DNA of 64,000 nucleotides from Synechococcus sp. CBW1108 (GTDB lineage Bacteria > Cyanobacteriota > Cyanobacteriia > PCC-6307 > Cyanobiaceae), in the NCBI RefSeq assembly GCF_015840335.1, contig NZ_CP060395.1, forward strand, positions 806,001 through 870,000, given 5' to 3'. The position numbers and the translations under genes were made by a program. This document shows positions 36,747 to 45,964 of this stretch, in pieces. The notes under the pieces were generated by a model that had not been told where the DNA came from, made no database searches, and saw only the letters and a list, made by a program, of their open reading frames with translations. Position 1 is the first letter of the stretch, and every line of letters starts with the position of its first letter.

Positions 36747-37319
36747 CTGAACCAACCAAATACGGCGCCAGCCCTGGCAGCCCTGCTGCTGCCAGCCTGC
36801 CTCCTGCTCCTGGCAGGTTGCAGCGGTGGACCCTGGTTCGGCCGCCGCAGTGCCGGCCCCGCCGGCGGCCTCGGTGAAGCCAGCCGCCAGGATCCGGCCC
36901 TAAGCGGCCAGGGGCAGCTGCTGGCCTCCGTGGTGGAGCGCAGCAGTGGGCCCACCCTGCTGCTACAGGAACAACCCAGCGGGAAGGTCCTGAACCTCCG
37001 CCACTTCCAGAGGCACCAGCCCCACAGCTCCCCCTCCCTGAGTTGGAACGGCCGCTACGTGGCTGCCCTGGTGCAGCAGGGCAGCCAGCGGGTGCCCTTG
37101 ATCGAAGATCGGCTCAGCGGGGCCCTGCATAGGCTGCCCCTGCCGGCCGATCACACCGCCCTGCGGCTCAGCCTGGCCCCGGAAGCGGGTCGGCTGGCCG
37201 TGCAGGTGGCCCTCGATGGCCAGGTGCGGGTGCAGTTGTTTGATCTGACTGGCCTGCTGGAGCCCGACCGCCCGGGCGGGATGGCCATCCAGGGGGGCGG
37301 TCCTGGAGCCCCCCCATGA
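36747..37319 (+). CDS. TolB-like lipoprotein, apparent CTG start
   Basis: A 190-residue lipoprotein with beta-propeller-like repeats, of the kind that precedes a TolB-like partner in picocyanobacteria. The frame from 36747 reads as a lipoprotein signal (NQPNTAPALAALLLPACLLL, then LAGC with Cys at residue 25). An in-frame stop at 36738 blocks anything further upstream, and no ATG, GTG or TTG occurs before GTG 36930, which would delete the signal. CTG 36747 has a GAGG four bases upstream, so a CTG start is the simplest reading. The mature part has SLSWNGRYVAALVQQGSQ and SLAPEAGRLAVQVALDGQ, TolB-like blade motifs. Its stop overlaps the next start (ATGA). Confidence 0.75.
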   Translation: MNQPNTAPALAALLLPACLLLLAGCSGGPWFGRRSAGPAGGLGEASRQDPALSGQGQLLASVVERSSGPTLLLQEQPSGKVLNLRHFQRHQPHSSPSLSWNGRYVAALVQQGSQRVPLIEDRLSGALHRLPLPADHTALRLSLAPEAGRLAVQVALDGQVRVQLFDLTGLLEPDRPGGMAIQGGGPGAPP

Positions 37320-37810
37320 GGGTGCCTGTCCTTGCAACGGCCACAGGCACTCTCATGGCCATGGCCCTGCTGCTGGGCAGCTGCATGGGGCCGATGCCGA
37401 GGCCACTGCAACCAGTCAACAGCCGCCTCGAGGCCTTGGGCGCCACCCGGGAGCCTTCTCTCTCGGGTCGCTGGCTGGCCCTGATCAGCGGCCGGGGCGG
37501 GCGGGAGCAGGTGATGCTGCTCGATCTGGAGCGCCAGCAGCCCCAGCCCCTGCTAGGCCTCAACCGGGCCGATGCCCAGCCCTTGAGCGTCAGTATCGAT
37601 GCAGCTGGGGAAAAAATAGCCCTGGTGCGCCAGCTGGAAGGCCGCACCGAGCTGGTGCTCTACCGCCGCTCGCTGCAGAGCCTGCAGCCAATCGCCATGG
37701 TGCCCAACGGTGTGCCCAAAGCAGTGCAACTCCAGGCCGATGGCCGCCAGCTGGCCGTGCAGGTGAGCCGCAATGGGATCTGGCAGGTAGACCTGATCCA
37801 TATCCCCTGA
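37316..37810 (+). CDS. TolB-like lipoprotein
   Basis: A 164-residue lipoprotein, with signal ending LLLGSC (Cys near residue 23). Propeller-like motifs are PSLSGRWLALISGRGGREQV, LSVSIDAAGEKIALVRQ and LQADGRQLAVQVSRNG. It parallels the preceding protein, and the two probably form one unit by translation coupling (overlap of four bases). Function unknown; TolB-like lipoproteins usually act at the outer membrane or in peptidoglycan linkage, which is inference here. Confidence 0.8.
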   Translation: MRVPVLATATGTLMAMALLLGSCMGPMPRPLQPVNSRLEALGATREPSLSGRWLALISGRGGREQVMLLDLERQQPQPLLGLNRADAQPLSVSIDAAGEKIALVRQLEGRTELVLYRRSLQSLQPIAMVPNGVPKAVQLQADGRQLAVQVSRNGIWQVDLIHIP

Positions 37811-37867
37811 GTGCGGGCCCAGGGCCCCCAGTGAGAGGCCTCCAGGGCGGCGACTCAGGGAGAGGGC

Positions 37868-38092
37868 TCAGGGCACCAGGCCCGCCCAGTGCAGGAAGGT
37901 GTCTCCGCTGATGGCCTCGATCAGCAGCAGGGCCGCAAAACCCACCATGGCAAAACGACCATTGACCCGCTCGGCGTAGCCACTCCAGCCAAAAGCCGGA
38001 ATGTCGCCGGTAGTGGCACTGGTGGTTGCACTGGTGGTTGCACTAGTGGGTGGATTTGTGGCCGGAGTCTCAGCAGGCATGGGATCAGGCAT
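37868..38092 (-). CDS. High-light-inducible (HLIP) protein
   Basis: A 74-residue single-helix light-harvesting-like protein. The chlorophyll-binding signature AERVNGRFAMVGFAALLLIE (ExxNxRxAMxGF) is intact. These proteins bind chlorophyll and carotenoid and protect pigment synthesis and photosystem II assembly in excess light. The N-terminal ~35 residues hold a repeat of Thr-Ser-Ala units. ATG 38092 is chosen; it lies inside the 3' end of the ABC transporter gene (8-base overlap), which suggests the two are cotranscribed. Confidence 0.93.
   Translation of the reverse strand: MPDPMPAETPATNPPTSATTSATTSATTGDIPAFGWSGYAERVNGRFAMVGFAALLLIEAISGDTFLHWAGLVP
38012..38047 (-). repeat. 12-bp tandem repeat in the HLIP N-terminus
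   Basis: Three near-identical 12-base units (38012, 38024 and 38036) encoding a Ser-Ala-Thr-Thr repeat ahead of the membrane helix. Confidence 0.85.
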
Positions 38093-40076
38093 GACGTCCC
38101 ACGTCATAGCCGGCCGCCGGCAACAGTCGCCACTTACCACTGCCGTCGAGCTCCAGCACCGTGTCGTGGAAGGCGGTGAGGGTGGGGCGGTGACCCACGC
38201 TCACAAAGGCCATTTCCCGCTCGCTTAGCAGGGAATAGAGGTGGCGCTCCGTGGCAACATCGAGGGCACTGGTGGCCTCATCGAGCACAACAAAGCTGGG
38301 TGAATTGAGCAGCAGGCGGGCAAAGGCCAAACGCTGCTGCTCGCCCAGGGACAACAGCCGGGGCCAGTCTTGGATGATATTTAGGTCGGGATAACGCTGC
38401 ACCAGCTCGCCCAGGCGCACCTCCTCGAGCACATGGCGCAGCTGGCCATCGCTAAAGCGATCCGGCTGCTGGGGATAGCAGAGCTGCTCCCGCAGGCTGC
38501 CCAGCAGCATGTAGGGCTTCTGGGGGATGAACATCAACTCCCCCTCGCTGGGCCGCTCCACCCGCCCGCATGCCGGCGGCCAAAGGCCGCTCACCATGCG
38601 CAGGAAAGAGGTTTTGCCACAGCCGGAAGGCCCCACCACCAGCAGGCGCTGGCTGCGATTCACCTCGAGGCTCAGATCCCGAATCAGGGTGCGGTTGGTG
38701 CGGGGCGGCACCAGGTCCACATGGCTGACCAGGATCGAGCCGTCGTCACGGCCCCCACTGGTGGCCGCCAGCTGGGCCTCTAGGGCGGCGGCTTCAGTGC
38801 CGATCGCATCAACCTTTCCCTGGAATCCCTCCAAACGGCTAATCGAAGCGGAGAAGGCGGCGAGGCGATCAATGTTGTTAACGATATAACTCACCGAAAA
38901 CAAAACCTGACTGAAGGCAATGCTGGCCTGGGTAAATACACCAAAATCAACCTGCTTAGCGAAGTAGATCGGTGCAATCACCAGCCAGGGCAAAAATCTA
39001 GAGAAATAATCGTAGGAGCGCTGGATCACACTGATCAGGGCTTCCCAGACAATCAAACGGTCGTAGTTTTGAATCGCTCCTCCCAGCCGCCGCTGGGCCT
39101 CGCTGGCTTCCTGCTGCTCTCCGCGGTAGAAGGCGATCGACTCGGCGTTATCGCGGATGTGCACAAGGCCATAACGAAAATCGGCCTCTAGCTTGAGCTG
39201 CAAATAATTTAGATTGACCAGCTTACGGCTTGCAAACACAATCAAACCGGTGCCCCCCACCGAGTACATCAAAAGCACCAAGGCCAGCTGGTCACTGATG
39301 TTCCATAGCACAATGATGAAACTGGCAAATGTGAGCAGGGCTGCGATGATCTCAACAACAACGCTCAAGCTAGTGCCAGTAAAACTGGCCGTATCCTGGG
39401 AAATTCGCTGGTCTGGATTATCAATTTCTTCGATCGACTCATCGTTTGGATTGAGAATATAATAGGCTCGATTAGAGAGGTAGCGATTCAACAAGCGCCC
39501 ACTCAGCCACTCTCGCCATAACAAGCCAAGCTTGGGAATCAGGTAGCTCTGGATCGCCCGGATAGGCAGGGCCAGCACCAGACAAAAAGCATATATGGCT
39601 ACGATTTTCCAAAAATCATCCGCCTTATAGGCCACCAGGGCATTTTCAATATTGCGAGCGATGAAGCTGATTCCCACATTTATCCCATTGATCACCAGGA
39701 TCAGCAGGGTGATCACTCCCATCAGCAGCCAGGGCAGCCAGCGGCCCTGCCTCAATTTGCCGCGAAAGGCCACAAAACAGCCCAGTCCACCGGCCAGCAA
39801 CACCATCACCAGCGGCCCGATCGGGCTACGCCAGATCGCCGCCACCTGCTCCGGCACCCCCGGCAAAAAGCGGCTGCGCAATTCGGGGATCAGGGCCCCA
39901 CTGAGGGCCAGCACCCCAGTCAGCAGTAGCAAGGTGCTGCCCACCACCACCGCCAGCAGCGCGGCCACCAGCAACAGGAACTGCCAGCCCCGGGTGTCGT
40001 CCACCGGCAGGAAGTAGGGCTGGGCGAGACGCTGCAGCTTGCCTAGCTGATCGCGTAGGGCCTTAAAGAAATTCAT
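38085..40076 (-). CDS. ABC transporter, fused permease/ATPase (SbmA/BacA-like)
   Basis: A 663-residue half-transporter with N-terminal membrane domain (about six helices in residues 30-380) of the ABC_membrane_2 type, related to SbmA/BacA, YddA and peroxisomal ABCD proteins, followed by an ATPase domain: GPSGCGKTSFLR (Walker A), FIPQKPYM (Q loop), LSLGEQQRLAFARLLL (signature) and FVVLDEATSALD (Walker B). In bacteria this group handles peptides, very-long-chain acyl groups or vitamin B12. The middle of the gene (about 38880-39660) is somewhat less GC-rich than the rest. It is followed by hli on the same strand with overlap. Confidence 0.87.
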   Translation of the reverse strand: MNFFKALRDQLGKLQRLAQPYFLPVDDTRGWQFLLLVAALLAVVVGSTLLLLTGVLALSGALIPELRSRFLPGVPEQVAAIWRSPIGPLVMVLLAGGLGCFVAFRGKLRQGRWLPWLLMGVITLLILVINGINVGISFIARNIENALVAYKADDFWKIVAIYAFCLVLALPIRAIQSYLIPKLGLLWREWLSGRLLNRYLSNRAYYILNPNDESIEEIDNPDQRISQDTASFTGTSLSVVVEIIAALLTFASFIIVLWNISDQLALVLLMYSVGGTGLIVFASRKLVNLNYLQLKLEADFRYGLVHIRDNAESIAFYRGEQQEASEAQRRLGGAIQNYDRLIVWEALISVIQRSYDYFSRFLPWLVIAPIYFAKQVDFGVFTQASIAFSQVLFSVSYIVNNIDRLAAFSASISRLEGFQGKVDAIGTEAAALEAQLAATSGGRDDGSILVSHVDLVPPRTNRTLIRDLSLEVNRSQRLLVVGPSGCGKTSFLRMVSGLWPPACGRVERPSEGELMFIPQKPYMLLGSLREQLCYPQQPDRFSDGQLRHVLEEVRLGELVQRYPDLNIIQDWPRLLSLGEQQRLAFARLLLNSPSFVVLDEATSALDVATERHLYSLLSEREMAFVSVGHRPTLTAFHDTVLELDGSGKWRLLPAAGYDVGRHA

Positions 40077-40114
40077 GGGGGGAACTAGATCAGGCCATTG
40101 TTGCCGGGCCGCGC

Positions 40115-40486
<372 letters not shown>

Positions 40487-40512
40487 CTAATAATCCAGTG
40501 GCCCCAGGCAGG

Positions 40513-42063
40513 ATGTTGGCACGGTGCAAGACGGCAGCGCTGCTGGGGCTGGAGGCCCGGCCGGTGCTGGTGGAAGTGGATCTGGCGCCGGGGCTCCCGG
40601 GGCTGCAGATGGTGGGGTTGGCCGATGCCGCCGTGCAGGAATCCCGGGAGCGGGTGCGCTCCGCCTTGCGCCACAGCAACCAGAAAGTGCCCCAGACGCG
40701 GGTGGTGGTGAATCTGGCCCCGGCCGACCTGCGCAAGGAGGGGCCCGGCTTCGACCTGCCGATCGCCCTGGGGCTGCTGCTGGCCTCAGGCCAGTTGGCC
40801 GAAGCGAGCAGCGAGGCGGTATGGAGCGCGGGGGAGCTGGCCCTCAACGGGGAGTTGCGGCCGATCCGGGGGGTGTTGGCCATCGCCATCGCCGCCCGCC
40901 AGCACGGCGCCCGGGCCCTGGTGGTGCCCCAGGCCAATGCCTGGGAGGCCGCCCTGGTGGACGGACTGCAGGTGTGGGGTGCCAGCGATCTAAACCAGGT
41001 GCTCTGGCACCTGCAGCATCCCCACGCCAGCCATCAGAACCTGCAGCCGCTTGGCCCCCAGGCGCGCCGGCCCGGCCCAACTGGCCCGGAGGTCGGCGAT
41101 CTCGCCGCCGTCAAGGGCCAGGCCCATGGCCGCCGCGCCCTCGAAATCGCTGCGGCTGGAGGCCATCACCTGCTGCTCTGTGGCCCGCCCGGCAGCGGCA
41201 AAACGATGCTGGCCCAGCGACTGGCCGGCCTACTGCCAGCCCTGAACCCCGCCGAGGCCCTTGAGCTCACGGCCATCCACTCGGTGGCCGGCCTGCTGGA
41301 CAGCAGCCAGGGCCTGCTGGAAACCAGACCCTTTCGGAGCCCCCACCACAGCTGCTCGGCAGCGGGGCTGCTCGGCGGCGGCGGCTTGCCGCGCCCGGGC
41401 GAGCTGGCCCTGGCCCACCACGGGGTGTTGTTCCTCGATGAACTGGCCGAATTCCGGCGGGCGGTGCTCGACCAGCTGCGCCAGCCGCTGGAAGACGGGG
41501 AAGTATGGATCCACCGGGCGCGACAACGCACCCGCTTTCCCTGTCAGATCACCCTGGTGGCAGCCACGAACCCCTGCCCCTGCGGCTGGCTGGGGGATCC
41601 GGAGCGCAGCTGCAGCTGTGGCGAAGGGCAAAGGCAGCGCTACTGGGGGCGGTTGTCAGGCCCCCTGCTGGATCGCATCGACCTCCAGGTGGTGATGCGC
41701 CGCCCCAGCAGTCACGCCCTCACCGCCCCCTTTCGCCAGCACAGCGATGGGGATGGGCCCGAGTCGACGGCCGTGGTGCGGCAACGGGTACTGCGGGCCC
41801 GCGAGCAGATGGCCGCCCGCAACCCCGCTGGCTGCAGCAATGGCCGCATTCCCGGCGGCGTCCTGCATCAGGTGGTGCAGCTGGAGCCCCAGGCCCTGCT
41901 GGTTTGGGAGGGGGCCTTAAAGCAGCGGCAACTGAGCGCCCGGGCCGGGGCCCGACTGCTACGGGTCGCCCAGACAATCAGCGACCTTGGCGCCCAATCT
42001 CAAATAAGTGCGGCTGCGATCGCTGAAGCTCTCACCTACCGCTCTTTTGACCAGTTGCACTGA
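40513..42063 (+). CDS. comM: Mg-chelatase-like ATPase ComM/YifB
   Basis: A 516-residue AAA+ protein; ComM is a hexameric helicase that speeds branch migration during natural transformation. The Lon-protease-like N-terminal domain opens with VLVEVDLAPGLPGLQMVGLAD; the ATPase has GPPGSGKTMLAQRL (Walker A), FLDELAEFRR (Walker B) and the sensor region CPCGWLGDPERSCSCGEG with a Cys cluster typical of the family. ATG 40513 fits homologs; longer frames upstream are antisense to the HIT gene. It is convergent with rpsU. Confidence 0.93.
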   Translation: MLARCKTAALLGLEARPVLVEVDLAPGLPGLQMVGLADAAVQESRERVRSALRHSNQKVPQTRVVVNLAPADLRKEGPGFDLPIALGLLLASGQLAEASSEAVWSAGELALNGELRPIRGVLAIAIAARQHGARALVVPQANAWEAALVDGLQVWGASDLNQVLWHLQHPHASHQNLQPLGPQARRPGPTGPEVGDLAAVKGQAHGRRALEIAAAGGHHLLLCGPPGSGKTMLAQRLAGLLPALNPAEALELTAIHSVAGLLDSSQGLLETRPFRSPHHSCSAAGLLGGGGLPRPGELALAHHGVLFLDELAEFRRAVLDQLRQPLEDGEVWIHRARQRTRFPCQITLVAATNPCPCGWLGDPERSCSCGEGQRQRYWGRLSGPLLDRIDLQVVMRRPSSHALTAPFRQHSDGDGPESTAVVRQRVLRAREQMAARNPAGCSNGRIPGGVLHQVVQLEPQALLVWEGALKQRQLSARAGARLLRVAQTISDLGAQSQISAAAIAEALTYRSFDQLH

Positions 42064-42072
42064 GCTGGTGAC

Positions 42073-42243
42073 TCAGCGGCGGCGGCGGCGCTGCTGGGCC
42101 TTGCGCTTGTATTTCTCTACGGGAGTTTCGTGGTGGCGCAGGCGCTTGAGGTCGGCAAAGATGCCCGCCTTGGACACCTGGCGCTTGAAGCGGCGCAGGG
42201 CCGATTCAATGCCTTCGTTTTCGCCGACGGTGACCTGGGTCAT
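42073..42243 (-). CDS. rpsU: 30S ribosomal protein S21
   Basis: A 56-residue basic protein. It reads [20 protein letters not shown] at the start, has [20 protein letters not shown] in the middle and ends in a poly-Arg tail (RRRRR). The length and pattern match S21, which helps mRNA binding and start-site selection. It is too short for most length filters. It is convergent with comM. Confidence 0.96.
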   Translation of the reverse strand: MTQVTVGENEGIESALRRFKRQVSKAGIFADLKRLRHHETPVEKYKRKAQQRRRRR

Positions 42244-42287
42244 GAAGCGCTGCGCTGCTCACGGAGTCGATCAATGTAGCAACCGCC

Positions 42288-42968
42288 TCATACCTGGGGT
42301 TCGCCCGGCTGCTGTACTGGCTGTACTGGCTGTACTGGCTGTACTGGTTGTACTGGTTGAACGGACTGGTCAGGATTGACAGGTAGGACCGGCTGGGCCA
42401 GGGCATCGGGCCAACCCTCGCGATAGACGTAGACGTGGCCCAAGTTGCGGCCGCCGAAGGCCCGGCGCTTGAGCTGCCAGCCCGGCTCAAACACCAACTG
42501 CAGGAAGCCCGTGCCGGCACCCTGGGTGCGGGCTACCACCATTTCCGGCCCCGCCCCAGCCTTGGTGGGCACGGCCAGCAACAGGTTGTCGCCACTTTTG
42601 CGCACCACGGTGAGCCGGTAGCTAGCACCCTGATCATCGCCGCCCACCCGCACGGAGTAGCCATTGGCATCGATAAAGCGGCTGCAGATGCCGGTGAAAT
42701 CAAAGCTGCCCAGCAGCGGCTCTACCGGCGCAGGCGCGCCAGGCACGACGGCAAAGCAGGGCCGGGTGGGCTTCACCTGTTCATAGATGTTGAGTTGGGC
42801 TCGCGTGCCATCCCCGATCGGCGCCGCCACGAGCACAAAGCTTTCCTGGCTCAGGTCGACCGCTTGAAACAGGGCGCTGGCCCGGGAAGGGTTGGGTGCC
42901 CAGACACCCAGAACGGCCGTGAATGCTGCCAGAGCAAGCGCAGGGGTGCGGGGATCGGGCAAACGCAT
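42288..42968 (-). CDS. DUF3747 exported protein with PVQ repeats
   Basis: A 226-residue protein with a Sec signal (residues ~1-32, PALALAAFTAVLGVWA then SRASA). The body matches DUF3747, a cyanobacterial family: FQAVDLSQESFVLVAAPIGD and RSQLN-like strands, GSFDFTGICSRFIDANGYSV and LGHVYVYREGWPD. The extreme C-terminus holds a run of Pro-Val-Gln units from a 9-base tandem repeat. ATG 42968 is chosen; ATG 42995 would add nine residues to the signal. Function unknown. Confidence 0.85.
   Translation of the reverse strand: MRLPDPRTPALALAAFTAVLGVWAPNPSRASALFQAVDLSQESFVLVAAPIGDGTRAQLNIYEQVKPTRPCFAVVPGAPAPVEPLLGSFDFTGICSRFIDANGYSVRVGGDDQGASYRLTVVRKSGDNLLLAVPTKAGAGPEMVVARTQGAGTGFLQLVFEPGWQLKRRAFGGRNLGHVYVYREGWPDALAQPVLPVNPDQSVQPVQPVQPVQPVQPVQQPGEPQV
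42312..42356 (-). repeat. 9-bp tandem repeat encoding Pro-Val-Gln
   Basis: Five consecutive 9-base units, four identical (CTGTACTGG on the plus strand) and one with a single change. It encodes the C-terminal repeat of the DUF3747 protein and is likely to vary in copy number between strains. Confidence 0.95.
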
Positions 42969-43020
42969 CGCGGCATCAAGCAGGTATCGATGCAATCGTA
43001 TGCACCCTGGGAAGCCCCGG

Positions 43021-43218
43021 CTAGGCAGGCTTGTTGATGCGAATGGCCACCAGTAAGGCCAAGAGGGTGCCCGGCAGGCTCAAGCCCAGAATCCAGCCGG
43101 TGAGCTGGGTTCCCAGGTCGGGATCGCCATAGGCGAGCTCAAACACCGAGCCGGTGGCCGCGATTCCAAGCAGGCAGGCCAGGGCCAGGAACAGCCCGGC
43201 CAAGGGCTTCATCGGCAT
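43021..43218 (-). CDS. Small membrane protein (two spans)
   Basis: A 65-residue hydrophobic protein with two membrane segments (about residues 5-28 and 38-60) joined by a polar loop (ELAYGDPDLGTQL) and ending INKPA. I do not recognise a named family, though it looks like a conserved small picocyanobacterial protein. It lies after def on the same strand with 30 bases between, likely cotranscribed. Confidence 0.65.
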   Translation of the reverse strand: MPMKPLAGLFLALACLLGIAATGSVFELAYGDPDLGTQLTGWILGLSLPGTLLALLVAIRINKPA

Positions 43219-43248
43219 GGGGAAAACCTGATTGACATGGTGGAAAGC

Positions 43249-43833
43249 TCAGCGAATGGTGTGGACGTCGGCCCGCTGGAAGCCCTTCTCCTGGAGCCCC
43301 TCGTTGAGGCTGAGCTCATCGGTGACCCGGTCTACGAACAACACCCCGCTGAGATGGTCCATTTCGTGCTGGATGCAACGGGCCAGCAGCCCATCGGCCT
43401 TGAGCCGCTGGGGGCGGCCCAGCTCATCGCGGAAGCTGACCTCAACGGCAGCTGGACGCACCACATTGAGATAGACGCCAGGGATGCTCAGGCAGCCTTC
43501 CTCATAGGTTTCGATGGCGGCCCCAAAGGAGCTGATCTCCGGGTTGATCAGCACCAGCGGCGGGGTGGCGGCATTTTCGGGATCGAGATCAATCACAAGC
43601 AGTTGCTTGTGCACGCCCACCTGGGGGGCGGCCAGGCCGATGCCACTGGCGCTGTACATGCTGCGCAACATGTTGCGGGCCAGCTCGCGCACGTTCCCAT
43701 CCACCTTGCTGATGCGCCTGGCGGTGGTGCGCAGCTCGGCATCGCCCAGGGTGTGGATGGTGAGGGGGGGCTGCTCAAGCGCCTGCTTGGGCACCTGCAC
43801 GCCGCGGCTGGCCTGCACCGCGGTGCGAGCCAT
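43249..43833 (-). CDS. def: Peptide deformylase
   Basis: A 194-residue metalloenzyme that removes the formyl group from new proteins. All three motifs are present: GIGLAAPQVG, EGCLSIPG (Cys metal ligand) and QHEMDHLSG (two His ligands and catalytic Glu). ATG 43833 is preferred; a TTG at 43866 would add eleven residues and give the ~205-residue length seen in some relatives. It also acts on D1, whose formyl-Met must be removed during photosystem II repair. Confidence 0.96.
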   Translation of the reverse strand: MARTAVQASRGVQVPKQALEQPPLTIHTLGDAELRTTARRISKVDGNVRELARNMLRSMYSASGIGLAAPQVGVHKQLLVIDLDPENAATPPLVLINPEISSFGAAIETYEEGCLSIPGVYLNVVRPAAVEVSFRDELGRPQRLKADGLLARCIQHEMDHLSGVLFVDRVTDELSLNEGLQEKGFQRADVHTIR

Positions 43834-44020
43834 CTGGGCAAAGCTGGCAGCGGAGCTGGGGGCCAAAGGATACTTGGATTGATAAGCCCGATTCTAAGCC
43901 GGTTCGCCCAAGCAGCCGCCCCCTGCTGGGGGTTAGGCGGCCAAGTTGGGCGGCCAGGCTGAACAGCACACTCTTCAAATCGCCCTTGAACTCGCCTTGA
44001 ACTCCCCGTTGGACTAGCCG

Positions 44021-45964
44021 TTGAACGATCAGTTGGGCCCAGTATTGAAGCCATCCTTGGGGGGGCCGGCACGGCCCAACCTGGAGCAAGGCCCCCTGGC
44101 CGCCTCGCTGGTGGAGGGGTGCATCCCAACGATCAAGGAGCCCAAACTCAGGGGTGGACGGCTGCTATGGCTGGAGCAACGCCCCCAGGAGCAGGGCCGC
44201 ACCACCTTGATGCGGCGTGAGCCCGCTGGGTCCCTAGCCCGCGAGCTCACCCCCGGCCACTGGAACCTGCGCAGCCGGGTGCACGGCTATGGCGGCGGCG
44301 TTTATGCCCTGGCCAACGACACCCTGGTCTTCGTCGATGACGGCGACCGCTGCCTCTGGCAGCTCCAGCTAGCTGGGGCCGCCCCCAGCCAGCCCAGCCG
44401 TCTCACCAGCCCCACCGATCGCGCCTTCGCCGATGGGCTGATCGACAGCCGGCGCCAGCGCTGGCTGGGCGTAATGGAGGCCGGGGGCCGCGACCAACTG
44501 GTGGCGGTGCCCCTGGCCGGGGGCGAGCCAGAGCTCCTGCACCTGGCAGCCGACTTCTGCGGCTATGCCGCCCTCAGCCCCGATGGCGGGCAGCTGGCCT
44601 GGGTGGAGTGGCACCAACCCTGGATGCCGTGGCAGCGCAGCCAGCTGTGGCTAGCCCGGATCACCGCCGCCGGAGCCCTGGAGGATGCCCGGCCGGTGGC
44701 CGGCTCCGGGGCGGGCTCCGGGGCGGAAAGCCCGCTGGCCAGCTCGATATTTCAGCCGCTCTGGATCAGCCCCACCGAGTTGGTGGTGGCCAGCGACGCC
44801 ACGGGCTGGTGGAACCTGCAACGGCTGGAGATCGGCACCGGCAGCTGGCAGCCCCTGCTGCCCCTTGAGGCCGAATTCGCCATGCCCCAGTGGGTCTACG
44901 GGATGGCCACCACAGCCTGGGACGGCGAGCAGCTGATTGCCGCCGCCTGCACCGGTGGCGTCTGGCAGCTGGGCCGGGTGGATCTGGCCGCGGGGCGCGT
45001 GGGCACCCCAGAGGCCTGGCAGCCCCTAGGTGTGCCCTTCGACGACCTGGCCGCCCTCTGCGCCGAAGCCGGCCAGCTGGTGGCCGTGGCAAGCAGTCCC
45101 ACCATCCCGGAAGGGCTGCTGGAGTTGGAGCTCGCCAGCGGCAGCTGGCGACACACCCCCATGGCCCCCTGCCCGCTGGCCCTGGAGGCGATCAGCCGGC
45201 CCGAGCCGCTCTGGTTTGCCGGCCATGGGGGGCAGCAGAGCCATGCCTGGTTCTATCCGCCCGCCACCGGGGCCTGCGCCAGCTCGCCGCTGCTGGTGAA
45301 GGGCCACAGCGGCCCCACCGGCATGGCCCGCCGAGGTTTGAACCTGGGCATTCAGTTCTGGACCTCGCGGGGCTGGGGCGTGCTGGATGTGAACTACGGC
45401 GGCTCCACCGGCTTTGGCCGGGCCTACCGGGAGCGACTCGATAGCCAGTGGGGCGTGGTGGATGTGGCCGACTGTGCCGCCGCTGCCCAGGCCCTGGTGG
45501 CGGCGGGAAAAGCCAGCGATGCGCGCATCGCCATCGAAGGCGGCAGTGCCGGTGGCTTCACTGCCCTGGCCGCCCTCTGCTTTACGGATGTCTTTCGCGC
45601 CGGCGCGAGCCGCTACGGCGTCAGCGACCCCAGCGCGTTGGCGAGCGAGAGCCATCGCTTTGAAGCCCGCTATCTCGATGGGCTGATCGGCCCCTGGCCC
45701 CAAGCGCGCCCCACCTACGAGGCCCGCTCACCCCTGGCCCATGCCGGGCAGATCCACTGCCCCGTAATCTTCTTCCAGGGCCTCGATGATCAGGTGGTGC
45801 CGCCGGCCCAAACAGAGCGCATGGCCCTTGCCCTGCAGACCCAAGGCATACCGGTGGAGGTGCATCTGTTTGCCAATGAGGGCCACGGCTTCCGCAGCGG
45901 TGCGGTTCGGATCGAGGTGCTGGAAGCCACCGAAGCCTTTTTCCGCCGCCACTTCCAACTGTGA
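44021..45964 (+). CDS. S9-family serine peptidase (prolyl oligopeptidase type)
   Basis: A 647-residue protein with an N-terminal beta-propeller (residues ~40-370) and a C-terminal alpha/beta hydrolase. The nucleophile is the Ser of IEGGSAGGFTALAAL (GxSxGG), the Asp is in FQGLDDQVVPP and the His in NEGHGFRSG. VNYGGSTGFGRAYRERL is the oxyanion-side motif. It resembles dipeptidyl aminopeptidase/acylaminoacyl peptidases. Start taken as TTG 44021 (NDQLGPVLKP); this is uncertain since the conserved part begins about 30 residues later. It overlaps the GltS start. Confidence 0.93.
   Translation: MNDQLGPVLKPSLGGPARPNLEQGPLAASLVEGCIPTIKEPKLRGGRLLWLEQRPQEQGRTTLMRREPAGSLARELTPGHWNLRSRVHGYGGGVYALANDTLVFVDDGDRCLWQLQLAGAAPSQPSRLTSPTDRAFADGLIDSRRQRWLGVMEAGGRDQLVAVPLAGGEPELLHLAADFCGYAALSPDGGQLAWVEWHQPWMPWQRSQLWLARITAAGALEDARPVAGSGAGSGAESPLASSIFQPLWISPTELVVASDATGWWNLQRLEIGTGSWQPLLPLEAEFAMPQWVYGMATTAWDGEQLIAAACTGGVWQLGRVDLAAGRVGTPEAWQPLGVPFDDLAALCAEAGQLVAVASSPTIPEGLLELELASGSWRHTPMAPCPLALEAISRPEPLWFAGHGGQQSHAWFYPPATGACASSPLLVKGHSGPTGMARRGLNLGIQFWTSRGWGVLDVNYGGSTGFGRAYRERLDSQWGVVDVADCAAAAQALVAAGKASDARIAIEGGSAGGFTALAALCFTDVFRAGASRYGVSDPSALASESHRFEARYLDGLIGPWPQARPTYEARSPLAHAGQIHCPVIFFQGLDDQVVPPAQTERMALALQTQGIPVEVHLFANEGHGFRSGAVRIEVLEATEAFFRRHFQL

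Noticed and set aside
42300-42360. Possible CRISPR-like array because of the regular repeats
   Set aside because: The units are 9 bases with no spacers and lie inside a coding frame.
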